43,370 nt of DNA from PALSA-555 sp036521915 (GTDB taxonomy: Bacteria > Actinomycetota > Acidimicrobiia > IMCC26256 > PALSA-555). Position numbers and translations under genes: made by a program. Positions 32,168 through 40,329 of the stretch are shown one piece after another (within the stretch, counting starts at the first letter, position 1; each line of letters opens with the position of its first letter). The DNA lies in the NCBI GenBank assembly GCA_036521915.1, contig DATDGU010000214.1:1-43370 (forward strand), written 5' to 3'. The notes under the pieces were generated by a model. It was given only the letters and a program-made list of their open reading frames with translations, did no database searches and had not been told where the DNA came from.

Positions 32168-35100
32168 TCAGTGGAAGTCGCGGGAGCGCAGGTGCGCGGC
32201 GGGGGTGAGCGGCAGGGCCTCGATGTGCTGGGCGAGCAGGTTGATCACGCCCTGCTCGCGCTCGAGACGGCCGCGGATGCGCAGCGCGGGCGCGGTGCGG
32301 GCCACGCGCCGATAACGCTCCCACACCATCGGGATGCAGATGACGTTCACGAGGCCGGTCTCGTCCTCGAGGTTGAGGAACACGACGCCGTGCGCCGTCT
32401 CGGGCTGCTGGCGGTGGGTCACGACACCGGCGACCTCGACGGTCGCGCGGTCGGGCCGGTCGCGCAGCGCCTCGGCGGTGAGCACGCCGGCGGCATCGAG
32501 CGCGGGACGGACGAACTCGGTGGGGTGACGGGCCGCCGACATCCCGGTCGAGCGCAGGTCCGCGGCGGTGGCCTCGATCTCGCTCATCCCGGGGAGCGGT
32601 GGCGCGTCGATCCCGGTGACGACGCCCGGCAGCGTGTCATGGCGCGCGTCGCGCAGGCCTCCGGCGGCCCAGAGCCCGGCGCGCCGGGTGACGCCGAAGC
32701 CGGCGAACGAGCCGGCGGTCGACAGCGATTCGAGGGCGTCGACGGTGGCGCCGGTGCGGCGGGTGAAGTCCTCGAGGTCGGCGAAGGGCTGCTCGGCGCG
32801 GGCCTCGTCGATCCGGTCGAGCAGCCGGTCGCTCAGCCCGCGGACGTAGCGCAGTCCGATCCGCACCGCGTGCGTGGAGGGGTCGGCGTGCCAGCCGGGC
32901 CGCGGGTGGCCGACCGGGCCGGCGTCGGGGGTGCGGTCCTCGAGCGTGCAGTCGCGGCGGGACGCGTGAACGCAGGGGCCGAGGACCTCCACGCCGTGAC
33001 GGATCGCGTCGCGGATGATGGTGTGCGGCGAGTAGAAGCCCATCGGTTGCGCGTTCAGCAGCGCGCAGGCGAACGGTGCCGGGTAGCGACGCTTCAGCCA
33101 CGCGCTGGCGTAGACGATGTAGGCGAAGCTCACCGAGTGGCTCTCGGGGAACCCGAAGTCGGCGAACGCCTCGAGCTTGCGCGCGATCTCCTCGGCGGTC
33201 TCGCCGATGATCCCCCGCTCGGCCATGCCGGCGAGGAGGCGCTCCCGCATCGCCGCCATCCGCGTCCGTGAGCGCTTCGAGCCCATCGCCTGGCGGAGCC
33301 GGTCGGCTTCGCCGGGGCTGAACCCGGCGGCGTCGATGGCGATCTGCATGAGCTGCTCCTGGAAGAGCGGCACGCCGAGCGTCTTCTCGAGACAGGCCTC
33401 GAGGACGGGGTGGGGATAGGTGACCGGCTCGTCGCCGCTGCGCCGGCGCAGGTAGGGGTGCACCGAGCCGCCCTGGATCGGCCCGGGCCGGATCAGCGCG
33501 ACCTCGACGACGAGGTCATAGAAGGTGCGGGGCCGCAGGCGCGGCAGCGTCGCCATCTGGGCGCGGCTCTCGACCTGGAACACGCCGACCGTGTCGGCCG
33601 CGCAGAGCAGGTCGTAGACCTCGTCCTCTTGGGGAATGGTGGCGAGGTCCACCTCGGTGCCCTCGTGCTCGCGCACGAGATCGACCGCGAGGTGCAGCAC
33701 GGTGAGCATGCCGAGCCCGAGCAGGTCGAACTTCACGAGCCCGGCCGCTGCGCAGTCGTCCTTGTCCCACTGGAGCACCGAGCGGTTCTCCATGCGGGCC
33801 CACTCGACTGGGCAGAACTCGACGAGCGGGCGGTCGGCCATCACCATCCCGCCGGAGTGGATCCCGAGGTGGCGCGGGTAGTCGAGGACCTGGCGGGCGA
33901 GGTCGAGGACGAGCGCGGGGACGGGCGGCCCGTCGGACGCGGTGACGTCGTCGAAGGCCTCGTCGCGGGACCGCCACCGGTCGACCCACTTCGTGATCGC
34001 GTCGGCGTGCCCGGGTGACAGCCCGACCGCCTTCGCCATCTCGCGCAGCGCCGAGCGGGGCCGGTAGGTGATCACGTTGGCGACCTGCGCCGCCCGGTCG
34101 CGCCCGTACCGCTCGTAGAGGAACTGGATCACCTCCTCGCGCCGCTGGTGCTCGATGTCGAGGTCGATGTCGGGTGGGCCGTCGCGCTCGGGCGATAGGA
34201 ACCGCTCGAAGAGCAGCCCGAGCGCGACCGCGTCGGCCTTCGTGATCCCGAGCGCGTAGCAGACGGCGCTGTTCGCGGCGCTGCCGCGACCCTGGCAGTA
34301 GATGTCGTGCTGCGCGCAGAACGACACGATCTCGACGAGCAGCAGGAAGTAGCCGGGGAACCCGAGCTGCTCGATGACGTCGAGCTCGTAGGCGAGCTGA
34401 TGCTGTGCCTGGGTGTGCTGGGGGTGACTCGACGGGTAGCGCAGCGCGGCGCCACGCCGGGTGAGCTCGCGCAGCCACGACATGTCGGTGTGCCCGGCCG
34501 GGACGTCGAGGTCGGGCAGGTCGGGCGCGGCGAGGCGCAGATCGAACGCGCACCGGCGGGCGACGTCGAGGGTGCGCTCCACCGCGCCCGGCCAGCGGGC
34601 GAACCGACGCGCTTGCTCCGCGGGTCGGCGGAGCTGGGCGAGCGGCGACGCGGGCAGCCAGCCGTCGATCTCGTCGAGGGAGCGGCGGGCCCGGATGGCA
34701 GCGAGCGCGGTGGCGAGCGGCCGGTGCTGCGCCGTCGCGTAGTGGACGTTGTTCGTGGCGACGACCTCGACACCGACGCGGGCCGCGAGCGCGGCGAGGG
34801 CGTCGTTGCGGTGCCGGTCGAGCGGGTCGCCGTGGTCCCAGAGCTCGACGAGCACCCGGTCCCGTCCGAACGCGGCGACGAGGCGCTCGAGGGCGCGGCG
34901 GGCCGCGGCCGGGCCGTCGGTGAGCAGCGCACGCGGCACCGACCCCTTGCGGCAGCCGGTCAGGACCATCCACGCGTCGTTCGCGCCGCTCGCGCGCCCG
35001 CCGCTGGCGTGGACGCCGGCGCGGGCCGCGTCCGCGAGGCCGGGGAGCGTGAAGCGCGGCGCGCCCTTCTCTCCCGCGAGCTGGCCCTCGCTGATCGCTC

Positions 35101-35401
35101 GGGCGAGGCGGGCGTGCCCGCGGGGTCCCTCGGCGAGGACCACGAGATGCTCGCCGGGCGGGTCGGCCACGCCGTTCGGGGGTGGGCCGCCGTCGACGGT
35201 GAGCTCGGCGCCGAAGACGGTCGGGAGGTCGACCTCGGCGGCCGCCGCGGCGAACCGGACGACGCCGTAGAGGCCGTCGTGGTCCGTGACGGCGAGGGCG
35301 GCGAGGCCGAGGCGGCTCGCCTCGTCGACGAGCTCCTCGGGGTGACTCGCCCCGTCGAGGAACGAGAAGTTGGTGTGGCAATGCAGCTCGGCGTAGGACA
35401 C
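32168..35401 (-). CDS. dnaE2: Error-prone DNA polymerase DnaE2 (ImuC)
   Basis: This 1077-residue C-family polymerase is the catalytic part of the damage-induced mutasome. It has an N-terminal PHP domain (YAELHCHTNFSFLDGASHPE; LAVTDHDGLYG), the palm aspartates in PPDIDLDIEHQRRE and AGLVKFDLLGLGM, the beta-clamp-side and helix-hairpin-helix region (YVRGLSDRLLDRIDEAR) and a C-terminal OB fold (VEVAGVVTHRQQPETAHG, FLNLEDETGLVNVI). Length and C-terminus are those of DnaE2, not DnaE1. Start GTG 35401 has GGAGG 7 nt upstream. A perfect LexA-type palindrome lies at 35427-35446. DnaE2 needs ImuB and ImuA', which are encoded at 37-39.5 kb. Confidence 0.96.
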   Translation of the reverse strand: MSYAELHCHTNFSFLDGASHPEELVDEASRLGLAALAVTDHDGLYGVVRFAAAAAEVDLPTVFGAELTVDGGPPPNGVADPPGEHLVVLAEGPRGHARLARAISEGQLAGEKGAPRFTLPGLADAARAGVHASGGRASGANDAWMVLTGCRKGSVPRALLTDGPAAARRALERLVAAFGRDRVLVELWDHGDPLDRHRNDALAALAARVGVEVVATNNVHYATAQHRPLATALAAIRARRSLDEIDGWLPASPLAQLRRPAEQARRFARWPGAVERTLDVARRCAFDLRLAAPDLPDLDVPAGHTDMSWLRELTRRGAALRYPSSHPQHTQAQHQLAYELDVIEQLGFPGYFLLLVEIVSFCAQHDIYCQGRGSAANSAVCYALGITKADAVALGLLFERFLSPERDGPPDIDLDIEHQRREEVIQFLYERYGRDRAAQVANVITYRPRSALREMAKAVGLSPGHADAITKWVDRWRSRDEAFDDVTASDGPPVPALVLDLARQVLDYPRHLGIHSGGMVMADRPLVEFCPVEWARMENRSVLQWDKDDCAAAGLVKFDLLGLGMLTVLHLAVDLVREHEGTEVDLATIPQEDEVYDLLCAADTVGVFQVESRAQMATLPRLRPRTFYDLVVEVALIRPGPIQGGSVHPYLRRRSGDEPVTYPHPVLEACLEKTLGVPLFQEQLMQIAIDAAGFSPGEADRLRQAMGSKRSRTRMAAMRERLLAGMAERGIIGETAEEIARKLEAFADFGFPESHSVSFAYIVYASAWLKRRYPAPFACALLNAQPMGFYSPHTIIRDAIRHGVEVLGPCVHASRRDCTLEDRTPDAGPVGHPRPGWHADPSTHAVRIGLRYVRGLSDRLLDRIDEARAEQPFADLEDFTRRTGATVDALESLSTAGSFAGFGVTRRAGLWAAGGLRDARHDTLPGVVTGIDAPPLPGMSEIEATAADLRSTGMSAARHPTEFVRPALDAAGVLTAEALRDRPDRATVEVAGVVTHRQQPETAHGVVFLNLEDETGLVNVICIPMVWERYRRVARTAPALRIRGRLEREQGVINLLAQHIEALPLTPAAHLRSRDFH

Positions 35402-35408
35402 GGCGAGA

Positions 35409-35413
35409 CCTCC
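35409..35413 (-). promoter_or_regulatory. Shine-Dalgarno sequence of dnaE2
   Basis: GGAGG on the minus strand lies 7 nt before GTG 35401 and decides this start. Confidence 0.6.
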
Positions 35414-35426
35414 GGGACGCGGACGT

Positions 35427-35446
35427 TATCGAACGTACGTTCGATA
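35427..35446. promoter_or_regulatory. LexA (SOS) box of dnaE2, 20-bp perfect palindrome
   Basis: The core TCGAACGTACGTTCGA (35429-35444) equals the actinobacterial LexA consensus TCGAAC-N4-GTTCGA in both half-sites, and the palindrome extends by TA on each side. It sits 26-45 nt upstream of the dnaE2 start and overlaps a possible -10 (TAACGT on the minus strand, 35423-35428). This fits repression by LexA until DNA damage. Confidence 0.92.
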
Positions 35447-35522
35447 CGCCAGACGCGGACGTGCCACCGGGAGGCCGTGGCACCCGGGCCGGATCGGCCT
35501 TCATGAACCGATCACGACCCTG

Positions 35523-35538
35523 GTCAAGCTCCTTGACA
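35523..35538 (+). promoter_or_regulatory. Inverted repeat overlapping a consensus -35, candidate TetR operator
   Basis: GTCAAG-CTC-CTTGAC (35523-35537) is a perfect 6-bp inverted repeat. Its right arm overlaps TTGACA (35533-35538), an exact -35 hexamer, about 47 nt before the sterol-hydroxylase ATG. A matching -10 is weak (CAGGCT at 35559-35564, long spacing). The nearest regulator gene is the TetR at 36444-37133, so it is the obvious candidate binder; this is inference. Confidence 0.4.
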
Positions 35539-35584
35539 GAAGGGGCGTAGGCCGAAGGCAGGCTTCGAGCACGAGGAGGCGGCC

Positions 35585-36484
35585 ATGAGCATCACCCCCG
35601 ACCCCACCCCCGAGGCGGCGCGTCCCGACCTCCGCCCGGCGGACCGGCCCACCAAGAGCGGCGTGGCCATCGGGCTCGTCACGGTCGCGGCCATCGTCAT
35701 CGCCCTCGTCACCCGCGGCGCAGGTGTGGTCGGCATCGCCGTGCTGTTCCTCATCTTCGTGCCGCTCGAGAAGCTGTTCGCTCTGCGGCCGATGAAGGTG
35801 TTCCGTCGCGGGTTCCTCACCGACTTCACCCACCTGCTGGTCGACAACCTGCTCATCACCATCGGGCTGCTCGCCGCGATCGTCGTGGTGCTCATCCCGT
35901 TCTTCTGGCTGCGGCGCCTCGACGTCGTGGGCGGACTGCCCACCTGGGCGTCGGTCACGATCGCCGTGCTCATCACGCTGTTCGGCCAATACTGGGCGCA
36001 CCGCGCCACGCACCAGGTGCCGCTGCTCTGGCGGTTCCACTCGGTGCACCACAGCATCGAGAACATGGACTGGATGGCGTCGGCCCGGCTGCACCCGATC
36101 GACCAGATCTTCACCCACGGCGCGGTCGTGATCCCGCTGTTCCTGCTCGGCTACGGCGGCAACGTGTTCGGTGGCGTGGTGGTGTTCTTCACCCTGCTCG
36201 CGCTGTTCCAGCACGCCAACGTGCGGCTGCGCTTCCCGGTGATCCGCTGGGTCATCAACACGCCGGAGTGGCACCACTGGCACCACGCCCTCGACCGCGC
36301 GGCGATCAACACGAACTTCGGGACGCCGGTCATCGACTGGCTCTTCGGGACCGCGTACATGCCGAAGGGCAAGGTGCCGAGCGGGTTCGGGACGGCCGAG
36401 CCCGTCCCGCCCGTCGGGTACGCCCGCCAGCTCGCCTACCCGTTCACCCGGCCGGCTCGGACGGGGCGGTCGTCGGGGCAGTAG
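35585..36484 (+). CDS. Sterol desaturase / fatty acid hydroxylase-family membrane protein
   Basis: This 299-residue integral membrane di-iron hydroxylase has the three His clusters HRATH (HX3H), HSVHH (HX2HH) and HHWHH (HX2HH), in WAHRATHQVPLLWRFHSVHH (first part) and NTPEWHHWHHALD. Helices occur at about 20-50, 85-110 and 118-135. It would hydroxylate or desaturate a sterol, carotenoid or fatty acid using O2. Start ATG 35585 follows GAGGAGG. The 3' end overlaps the convergent TetR gene by 41 nt, an arrangement that may link their expression. It lies between the two parts of the mutasome without an evident functional link. Confidence 0.9.
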   Translation: MSITPDPTPEAARPDLRPADRPTKSGVAIGLVTVAAIVIALVTRGAGVVGIAVLFLIFVPLEKLFALRPMKVFRRGFLTDFTHLLVDNLLITIGLLAAIVVVLIPFFWLRRLDVVGGLPTWASVTIAVLITLFGQYWAHRATHQVPLLWRFHSVHHSIENMDWMASARLHPIDQIFTHGAVVIPLFLLGYGGNVFGGVVVFFTLLALFQHANVRLRFPVIRWVINTPEWHHWHHALDRAAINTNFGTPVIDWLFGTAYMPKGKVPSGFGTAEPVPPVGYARQLAYPFTRPARTGRSSGQ

Positions 36485-37133
36485 CGGCAGGCCACGGCGC
36501 GACCCGGGCGAGGGCCGCGCCGTGGACGACGAGCTGCACGCGTCGCCAGAGCGTCTCCTCCATGGTGAGGTCGCCGACGACGCCGAGCGCCCAGAAGAGC
36601 GTGCCCTGGAGCAGGGTCCAGTTCGTGATCGCGCCGAGCTCGGCCGCATGGAACGTCGCGGGCAGCTCGCCGCGGGCGATCGCCTCGGCGTAGACGCGGG
36701 CGTAGACGTCGCGCAGCTCGGGCTGGCTGTCGGTGAGGGGATGCGCGCGGTGCGAGCCGCGCAGGACCTCCACCGTCGCCCGGCTCAGCAGCTCGCGGGG
36801 CGCGTATCGCTGCGCCTCGGCGAGGACCGCCACGGCGGTCGCGAGCACGTCGAGGAGCCCGGCACCATCGGCGAGGCGGGCGTCGACCGCGTCGGCGACG
36901 GCCTCGGCGCCGCCGGCCGCCACGAGGTCGACGAGCAGATGCTCCTTGGCCGGGAAGTGGTAGAAGAACGTCCCCTTCGACACGCCCGCCCGGGCGCAGA
37001 TGTCGCTCACGGCCACCGCGTCGTAGCCCCGCTTGCTCCACAGCGCGGACGCGGCGTCGAGCAGCGCCTGGCGGGTCCGGTCGGCCCGGGGCTGGCGGGT
37101 GCGGGTGCTCCGGGGAGCGTGGGCAGCGGTCAC
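36444..37133 (-). CDS. TetR-family transcriptional regulator
   Basis: This 229-residue repressor has the N-terminal HTH RQALLDAASALWSKRGYDAV, VSDICARAGVSKGTFFYHFP (with the classic GTFFYHF recognition helix) and KEHLLVDLV. The C-terminal helical ligand/dimer domain is not class-specific. Start GTG 37133 is preceded by AGGAAGGA; the 40 in-frame residues upstream are unlike TetR. It overlaps the hydroxylase gene tail to tail by 41 nt and lies 144 nt downstream of imuB on the same strand. The hydroxylase is its likely target through the inverted repeat at 35523-35537. Confidence 0.92.
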   Translation of the reverse strand: MTAAHAPRSTRTRQPRADRTRQALLDAASALWSKRGYDAVAVSDICARAGVSKGTFFYHFPAKEHLLVDLVAAGGAEAVADAVDARLADGAGLLDVLATAVAVLAEAQRYAPRELLSRATVEVLRGSHRAHPLTDSQPELRDVYARVYAEAIARGELPATFHAAELGAITNWTLLQGTLFWALGVVGDLTMEETLWRRVQLVVHGAALARVAPWPAATAPTTAPSEPAG

Positions 37134-37277
37134 GCGGGTCCTTCCTGACGACGAGCACCGACCGGCCTTCGCCGCGCGCGAGGCCTCAGGAAGGGACAAC
37201 GTCGGGCGCCGCGCCATCTGGCAGTCGACGGACGGACCGCACAGGGCACACACCAGATCCCCTATCGGCGCGCGCTC

Positions 37278-38867
37278 TTAGTCGTAGATCGCCTCGAGGC
37301 CGGCCTGACCGGCTTCGACGACGACGAGGCACGCGACGTCAGTCGTGTCCCCGCGGGCCACGAGCTGCCAGACGGCGCGACGGCGCCGGCAGACCCGGTC
37401 CCACCAGCGGACATCCTGCGCCCAGGGGCCGGCCCACGCAACGACGGTCGCGGTGCCGAGCGGTCCGCCGACCAGCCGGGCCGGGTCGGCGGACGCCTCC
37501 CCCCGGCCCGAGACGGTCACCGGGGATCCGTCGCGGTCGAGCAGCGCGACGGGGAGCCGCGGCTCGAAGACGCGGGTGGGGACGGGTCCGGGCACGGCGC
37601 CGGGCCAGGTCGGCTGCTCGGGGCCGAGGTCGTCGCCGCGCGGCTCGCCCCACGGCACCCAGCGCACCCGCTCGGCGGGTGTGCGGCCGCCGCACGGCAC
37701 GACGGCGACGACCGCGTCGGGTCCGTGGGCCGCTTGGAGCCGGGCGATCACCCGGTCGGCGCGGTCCCCGGCGGCGGCGTCGCCGCCCCAGAAGCCGAGC
37801 TGTCGTCCGGTCGCGGGGATGAGCTGGTCGGGCAGGAGCCGCACGACGGTGAGCCCGGCGGTGGCTTCGTCGTCGAGCTCGGTCCGGCCGCTCAGCCATC
37901 CGTCGAGCTGCCAGCGCACGCGGGTGACGAGCGCGGTGGAGGTGAGCGCGCCCTCGTGCCGCCACCGGCGCGTGAGCCGCTCCCCGTGCTCGGTCTCGGC
38001 CTCGACGACGACCTGGGTGCAGGTGAGCCCGCGCGCGGCGAGTCGCTCGAGCAGGCGGTCGGCGAGGCCCTTCGTGGCGAACGCCGCCTCCTCGCAGCGT
38101 GTCGCCGGCGGGTCGAGCTCGCAGGTCTCGACGAGCTCGAGGGGCGGCGGTGTGGGGGGCGCGACGTGCTCGTCGAGACCCTGGGCGAGGCGATGGGCGC
38201 GCGCGCCGGTCGGCCCGAATCGGGCGACCACCGCGGCGCCGGGCAGCGCGGCGAAGTCCCCCAGGGACCAGAGCCCCAGCTCCGTGAGCAGCGCGGTCAG
38301 GTCGTCGGCCTCGAGCACCGCGACGGGCCACGGCGCGAGGAAGGCCGGCGTCTCGCCCGGGTCGACGACGCGGGCCCCGCAGGGTGACGCGGCGCGGGCC
38401 GCCAGCCGGGCGGCGAACGGACCGTCGGCGACGCCGACGCGCGCCTCGGGGACCCCGGCCGTCGTGACCGCGTCGAGGACACGTCCGCACAGCCCGTCGT
38501 CCCCGCCGAAGTAGCGGGACGGGCCGCGGGTCGGGAACGTGAGCGTGCCGGGCCGGTCGAGGACGATCCCCGGCGTGATCGCCTCGGTCGCGCGCGCGAC
38601 GACCTCGAAGGCGCGCGCCTCGGCCGCCAGGTCCGCGTCGAGCACGACGAGTCCCGGACAGCGCGCTTCGGCTTCGCGGCGACGCAGCCCGCGCCGCACG
38701 CCCTCAGCCCGCGCTTCGCTCGACGCGGCGCGCACGACGCGACCATGCGGTCCGGGTTCAAGCACGACGACGGGCTGGTCGACACGCGTCGGGTCGTCGC
38801 GCCGGGCGACGACGACCGGCCAGTCGGGACACCACACCGCGAGGGTGCGTTCAGCCGGCGAGGACAC
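37278..38867 (-). CDS. imuB: ImuB, catalytically inactive Y-family polymerase-like mutasome hub
   Basis: This 529-residue ImuB links DnaE2 and the beta-clamp during translesion synthesis. The N-terminal LAVWCPDWPVVVARRDDP replaces the DxD motif of Y-family polymerases (first Asp is Cys), and the SxDE motif is replaced by RPGTLTFPTRGPSRYFGG, so the polymerase site is dead, as in known ImuB proteins. Finger/little-finger regions follow (WSLGDFAALPGAAVVARFGP, the HhH-like part) with a C-terminal ImuB domain (WVPWGEPRGDDLGPEQ, VVAWAGPWAQDVRWWDR). Start GTG 38867 overlaps the imuA' end by 17 nt; the upstream open frame is antisense noise. It is co-transcribed with imuA' from an SOS promoter. Confidence 0.93.
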   Translation of the reverse strand: MSSPAERTLAVWCPDWPVVVARRDDPTRVDQPVVVLEPGPHGRVVRAASSEARAEGVRRGLRRREAEARCPGLVVLDADLAAEARAFEVVARATEAITPGIVLDRPGTLTFPTRGPSRYFGGDDGLCGRVLDAVTTAGVPEARVGVADGPFAARLAARAASPCGARVVDPGETPAFLAPWPVAVLEADDLTALLTELGLWSLGDFAALPGAAVVARFGPTGARAHRLAQGLDEHVAPPTPPPLELVETCELDPPATRCEEAAFATKGLADRLLERLAARGLTCTQVVVEAETEHGERLTRRWRHEGALTSTALVTRVRWQLDGWLSGRTELDDEATAGLTVVRLLPDQLIPATGRQLGFWGGDAAAGDRADRVIARLQAAHGPDAVVAVVPCGGRTPAERVRWVPWGEPRGDDLGPEQPTWPGAVPGPVPTRVFEPRLPVALLDRDGSPVTVSGRGEASADPARLVGGPLGTATVVAWAGPWAQDVRWWDRVCRRRRAVWQLVARGDTTDVACLVVVEAGQAGLEAIYD

Positions 38868-39504
38868 CGACCCGCTCGCGTGTCCCGTGGTCCGCGACGC
38901 GGACCTGCGAGGACCGTGAGGTGAGGAGGCCGTACCCCGCACCGAGCCCGGGCCAGGTGCCGCCCTCGACACACAGCCGCGCCGCGGCACCGGCCGGCCA
39001 GCGACTCGACGGGTCGGTGAGCGCGACGAGCACGCCCCCGCGCTCGCGGGTCCGGGCCTCGAGGCGGCGGGCGTCACCGACGCGGAGATGGCGGGGGACC
39101 TCGGCGACCACGAGGCTCATCCCGTCCAGCAGGACGTCGACGGTCGTGGCCCAGCGGGCGGGGGGGACCCGCCGGGCCACGACGAACCGGTCGAGGGCGA
39201 CGCCGGCGGCGGCGGCGGCCTCCCCGCCGAGCGTGCCGTCGAGATCGACCGCGGCCACCCACTCTCCGACGCCGGTCACCGCGGCGCACAGGGTCAAGGC
39301 GACGGACGTCCCCCCGCTGCCGGGCATCCCGTCCACGACGGTGACCGAGCCGCGCACGAGGCCGTCCGGCAAGAGCTCGCCGAGTGAGCCCGGGATGGCG
39401 AGCGCCCGGTCGCGGGCGAGGACGACCGGGCGGGCCCGCCCCCCGACGGCGGCGAGCCGGGCGCGGGCGTCGGGATCCCGGGCGGGCAGGGCCACGAGCG
39501 CCAT
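38851..39504 (-). CDS. imuA': ImuA' (RecA-like mutasome accessory protein)
   Basis: This 217-residue distant RecA-fold protein corresponds to the actinobacterial ImuA'. The phosphate-loop region reads VVDGMPGSGGTSVALTLCAA, a degenerate Walker A (no Lys-Thr after GSGG), so ATP binding is doubtful. The segment WVAAVDLDGTLGGEAAAAAG and the Arg/Val-rich C-terminus (LLTSRSSQVRVADHGTRERV) are also typical. It supports ImuB/DnaE2-dependent mutagenesis. ATG 39504 is chosen because the LexA-like box and a -10 (39511-39516) lie directly upstream; it starts MALVALPARDPDARARLA. Its 3' end overlaps imuB by 17 nt. Confidence 0.87.
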   Translation of the reverse strand: MALVALPARDPDARARLAAVGGRARPVVLARDRALAIPGSLGELLPDGLVRGSVTVVDGMPGSGGTSVALTLCAAVTGVGEWVAAVDLDGTLGGEAAAAAGVALDRFVVARRVPPARWATTVDVLLDGMSLVVAEVPRHLRVGDARRLEARTRERGGVLVALTDPSSRWPAGAAARLCVEGGTWPGLGAGYGLLTSRSSQVRVADHGTRERVGVLAG

Positions 39505-39510
39505 CCCCCC

Positions 39511-39539
39511 GGTATAGCGAACACATGTTCGGTAGGGCA
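39511..39539 (-). promoter_or_regulatory. SOS promoter of imuA'-imuB
   Basis: On the minus strand, TTGCCC (39534-39539) is a plausible -35 and TATACC (39511-39516) the -10, about 17 nt apart. The -10 ends 6 nt before ATG 39504, so the mRNA is probably leaderless. The LexA box lies exactly between the two hexamers. Confidence 0.55.
39517..39532. promoter_or_regulatory. LexA (SOS) box of imuA'-imuB
   Basis: GCGAACACATGTTCGG keeps CGAAC-N4-GTTCG of the actinobacterial LexA consensus, with only the outermost base of each half changed. It occupies the promoter spacer, where LexA would block polymerase. Confidence 0.87.
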
Positions 39540-39906
39540 AGCAAAGCGCTGGATAAAGCCCAGTTGGAGGCCTGTGCCACGAACAGCACACGCTTCCCGT
39601 TCCCCTCGCAGGGCGATAGTCCGGGTACCGACTGGGTCCAGTCTTGTGGCGCGACTCCGCAGCGAACGCGACAACTCAGCCAATCTCCCAGTGCCTCGAC
39701 GCCGCACGTCATCGACGCGACCCGGTGAGCACTCCTGAGATCAAGCGCGTTCATGTTCGTTCGGTTCAACGTCAGAGGACTTCGCTGCAGAACGCTCCGG
39801 ACCCGGCCGAGGAGCCGTCCCCTCATCGGGAGGCTCCCGTCGATGCGAGTATCGCGTCACCCGATTGATCTCATACGACCATCGCAGCTACTTGGGAGAT
39901 GGAGCC
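39540..39906. other. Long intergenic stretch of lower GC
   Basis: About 370 bases lie between the imuA' promoter and the thioesterase gene. Base composition is visibly less GC-rich than the rest. No open frame with a family motif is seen. It holds a short inverted repeat GACTGG-GT-CCAGTC (39630-39643), a run of GTTC repeats (about 39748-39770), and a possible thioesterase promoter at its right end. Confidence 0.55.
39865..39893 (+). promoter_or_regulatory. Possible promoter of the thioesterase gene
   Basis: TTGATC (39865-39870) and CTACTT (39888-39893) are 17 nt apart and resemble sigma-70-type -35 and -10 hexamers. The site is only 13 nt before ATG 39907, so a transcript would have a very short leader. 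This is weak support. Confidence 0.3.
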
Positions 39907-40329
39907 ATGACGGACGAGCAGGTCCAGGAGATGAATGAGTTCTTCTCTCCACGCGTCCCAGGGATCCTCGGCGTGGAAACCACTGATATCTCGCCCAACC
40001 AGGTGGTGGGAAAGATGGATGTCTCAGCACCCCTGATCGCAGGAACGGGGTATCTCTTCGCGCCGGCTGTCGTCGCGCTCGCGGACACGCTGGCAGCCAT
40101 CGGGGTCGGGGCAAGTCGGCCGGAGGGATCCCAGAGCTTCACGACCATCGAACTGAAGGCCAACTTCCTCGGGAGCGCCCGCGAAGGCGATCGTGTCATC
40201 GGCGTGGCGACCGCCGCACACAAGGGCCGAAGCACCCAGGTATGGGACTGCACCGTGACGAATGAGACCACCGGTCGCATGATCGCGTTGTTCCGTTGCA
40301 CTCAGATGATCCTGTATCCGCGAAGCTGA
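39907..40329 (+). CDS. Hotdog-fold thioesterase (PaaI/YbgC-like)
   Basis: This 140-residue protein resembles PaaI-type acyl-CoA thioesterases: VPGILGVETTDISPNQVVGK, then APAVVALADTLAAIGVGA (the helix with the catalytic Asp position), SFTTIELKANFLGSAREGD and the final strands STQVWDCTVTNETTGRMIAL. It would hydrolyse an acyl- or aryl-CoA. ATG 39907 follows GGAG (39901-39904). Third codon positions are less GC-rich (about two thirds G/C by eye) than in most of the window, suggesting a different origin or older transfer. It stands alone in a sparsely coding region. Confidence 0.8.
   Translation: MTDEQVQEMNEFFSPRVPGILGVETTDISPNQVVGKMDVSAPLIAGTGYLFAPAVVALADTLAAIGVGASRPEGSQSFTTIELKANFLGSAREGDRVIGVATAAHKGRSTQVWDCTVTNETTGRMIALFRCTQMILYPRS

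Noticed and set aside
39630..39643. GACTGG-GT-CCAGTC hairpin as a terminator or operator
   Set aside because: The 2-nt loop is too small for a stable hairpin, and no nearby gene end or promoter gives it a role.
39745..39775. Cluster of GTTC repeats as a second LexA site
   Set aside because: No GAAC-N4-GTTC spacing is present; only tandem half-sites in one orientation.
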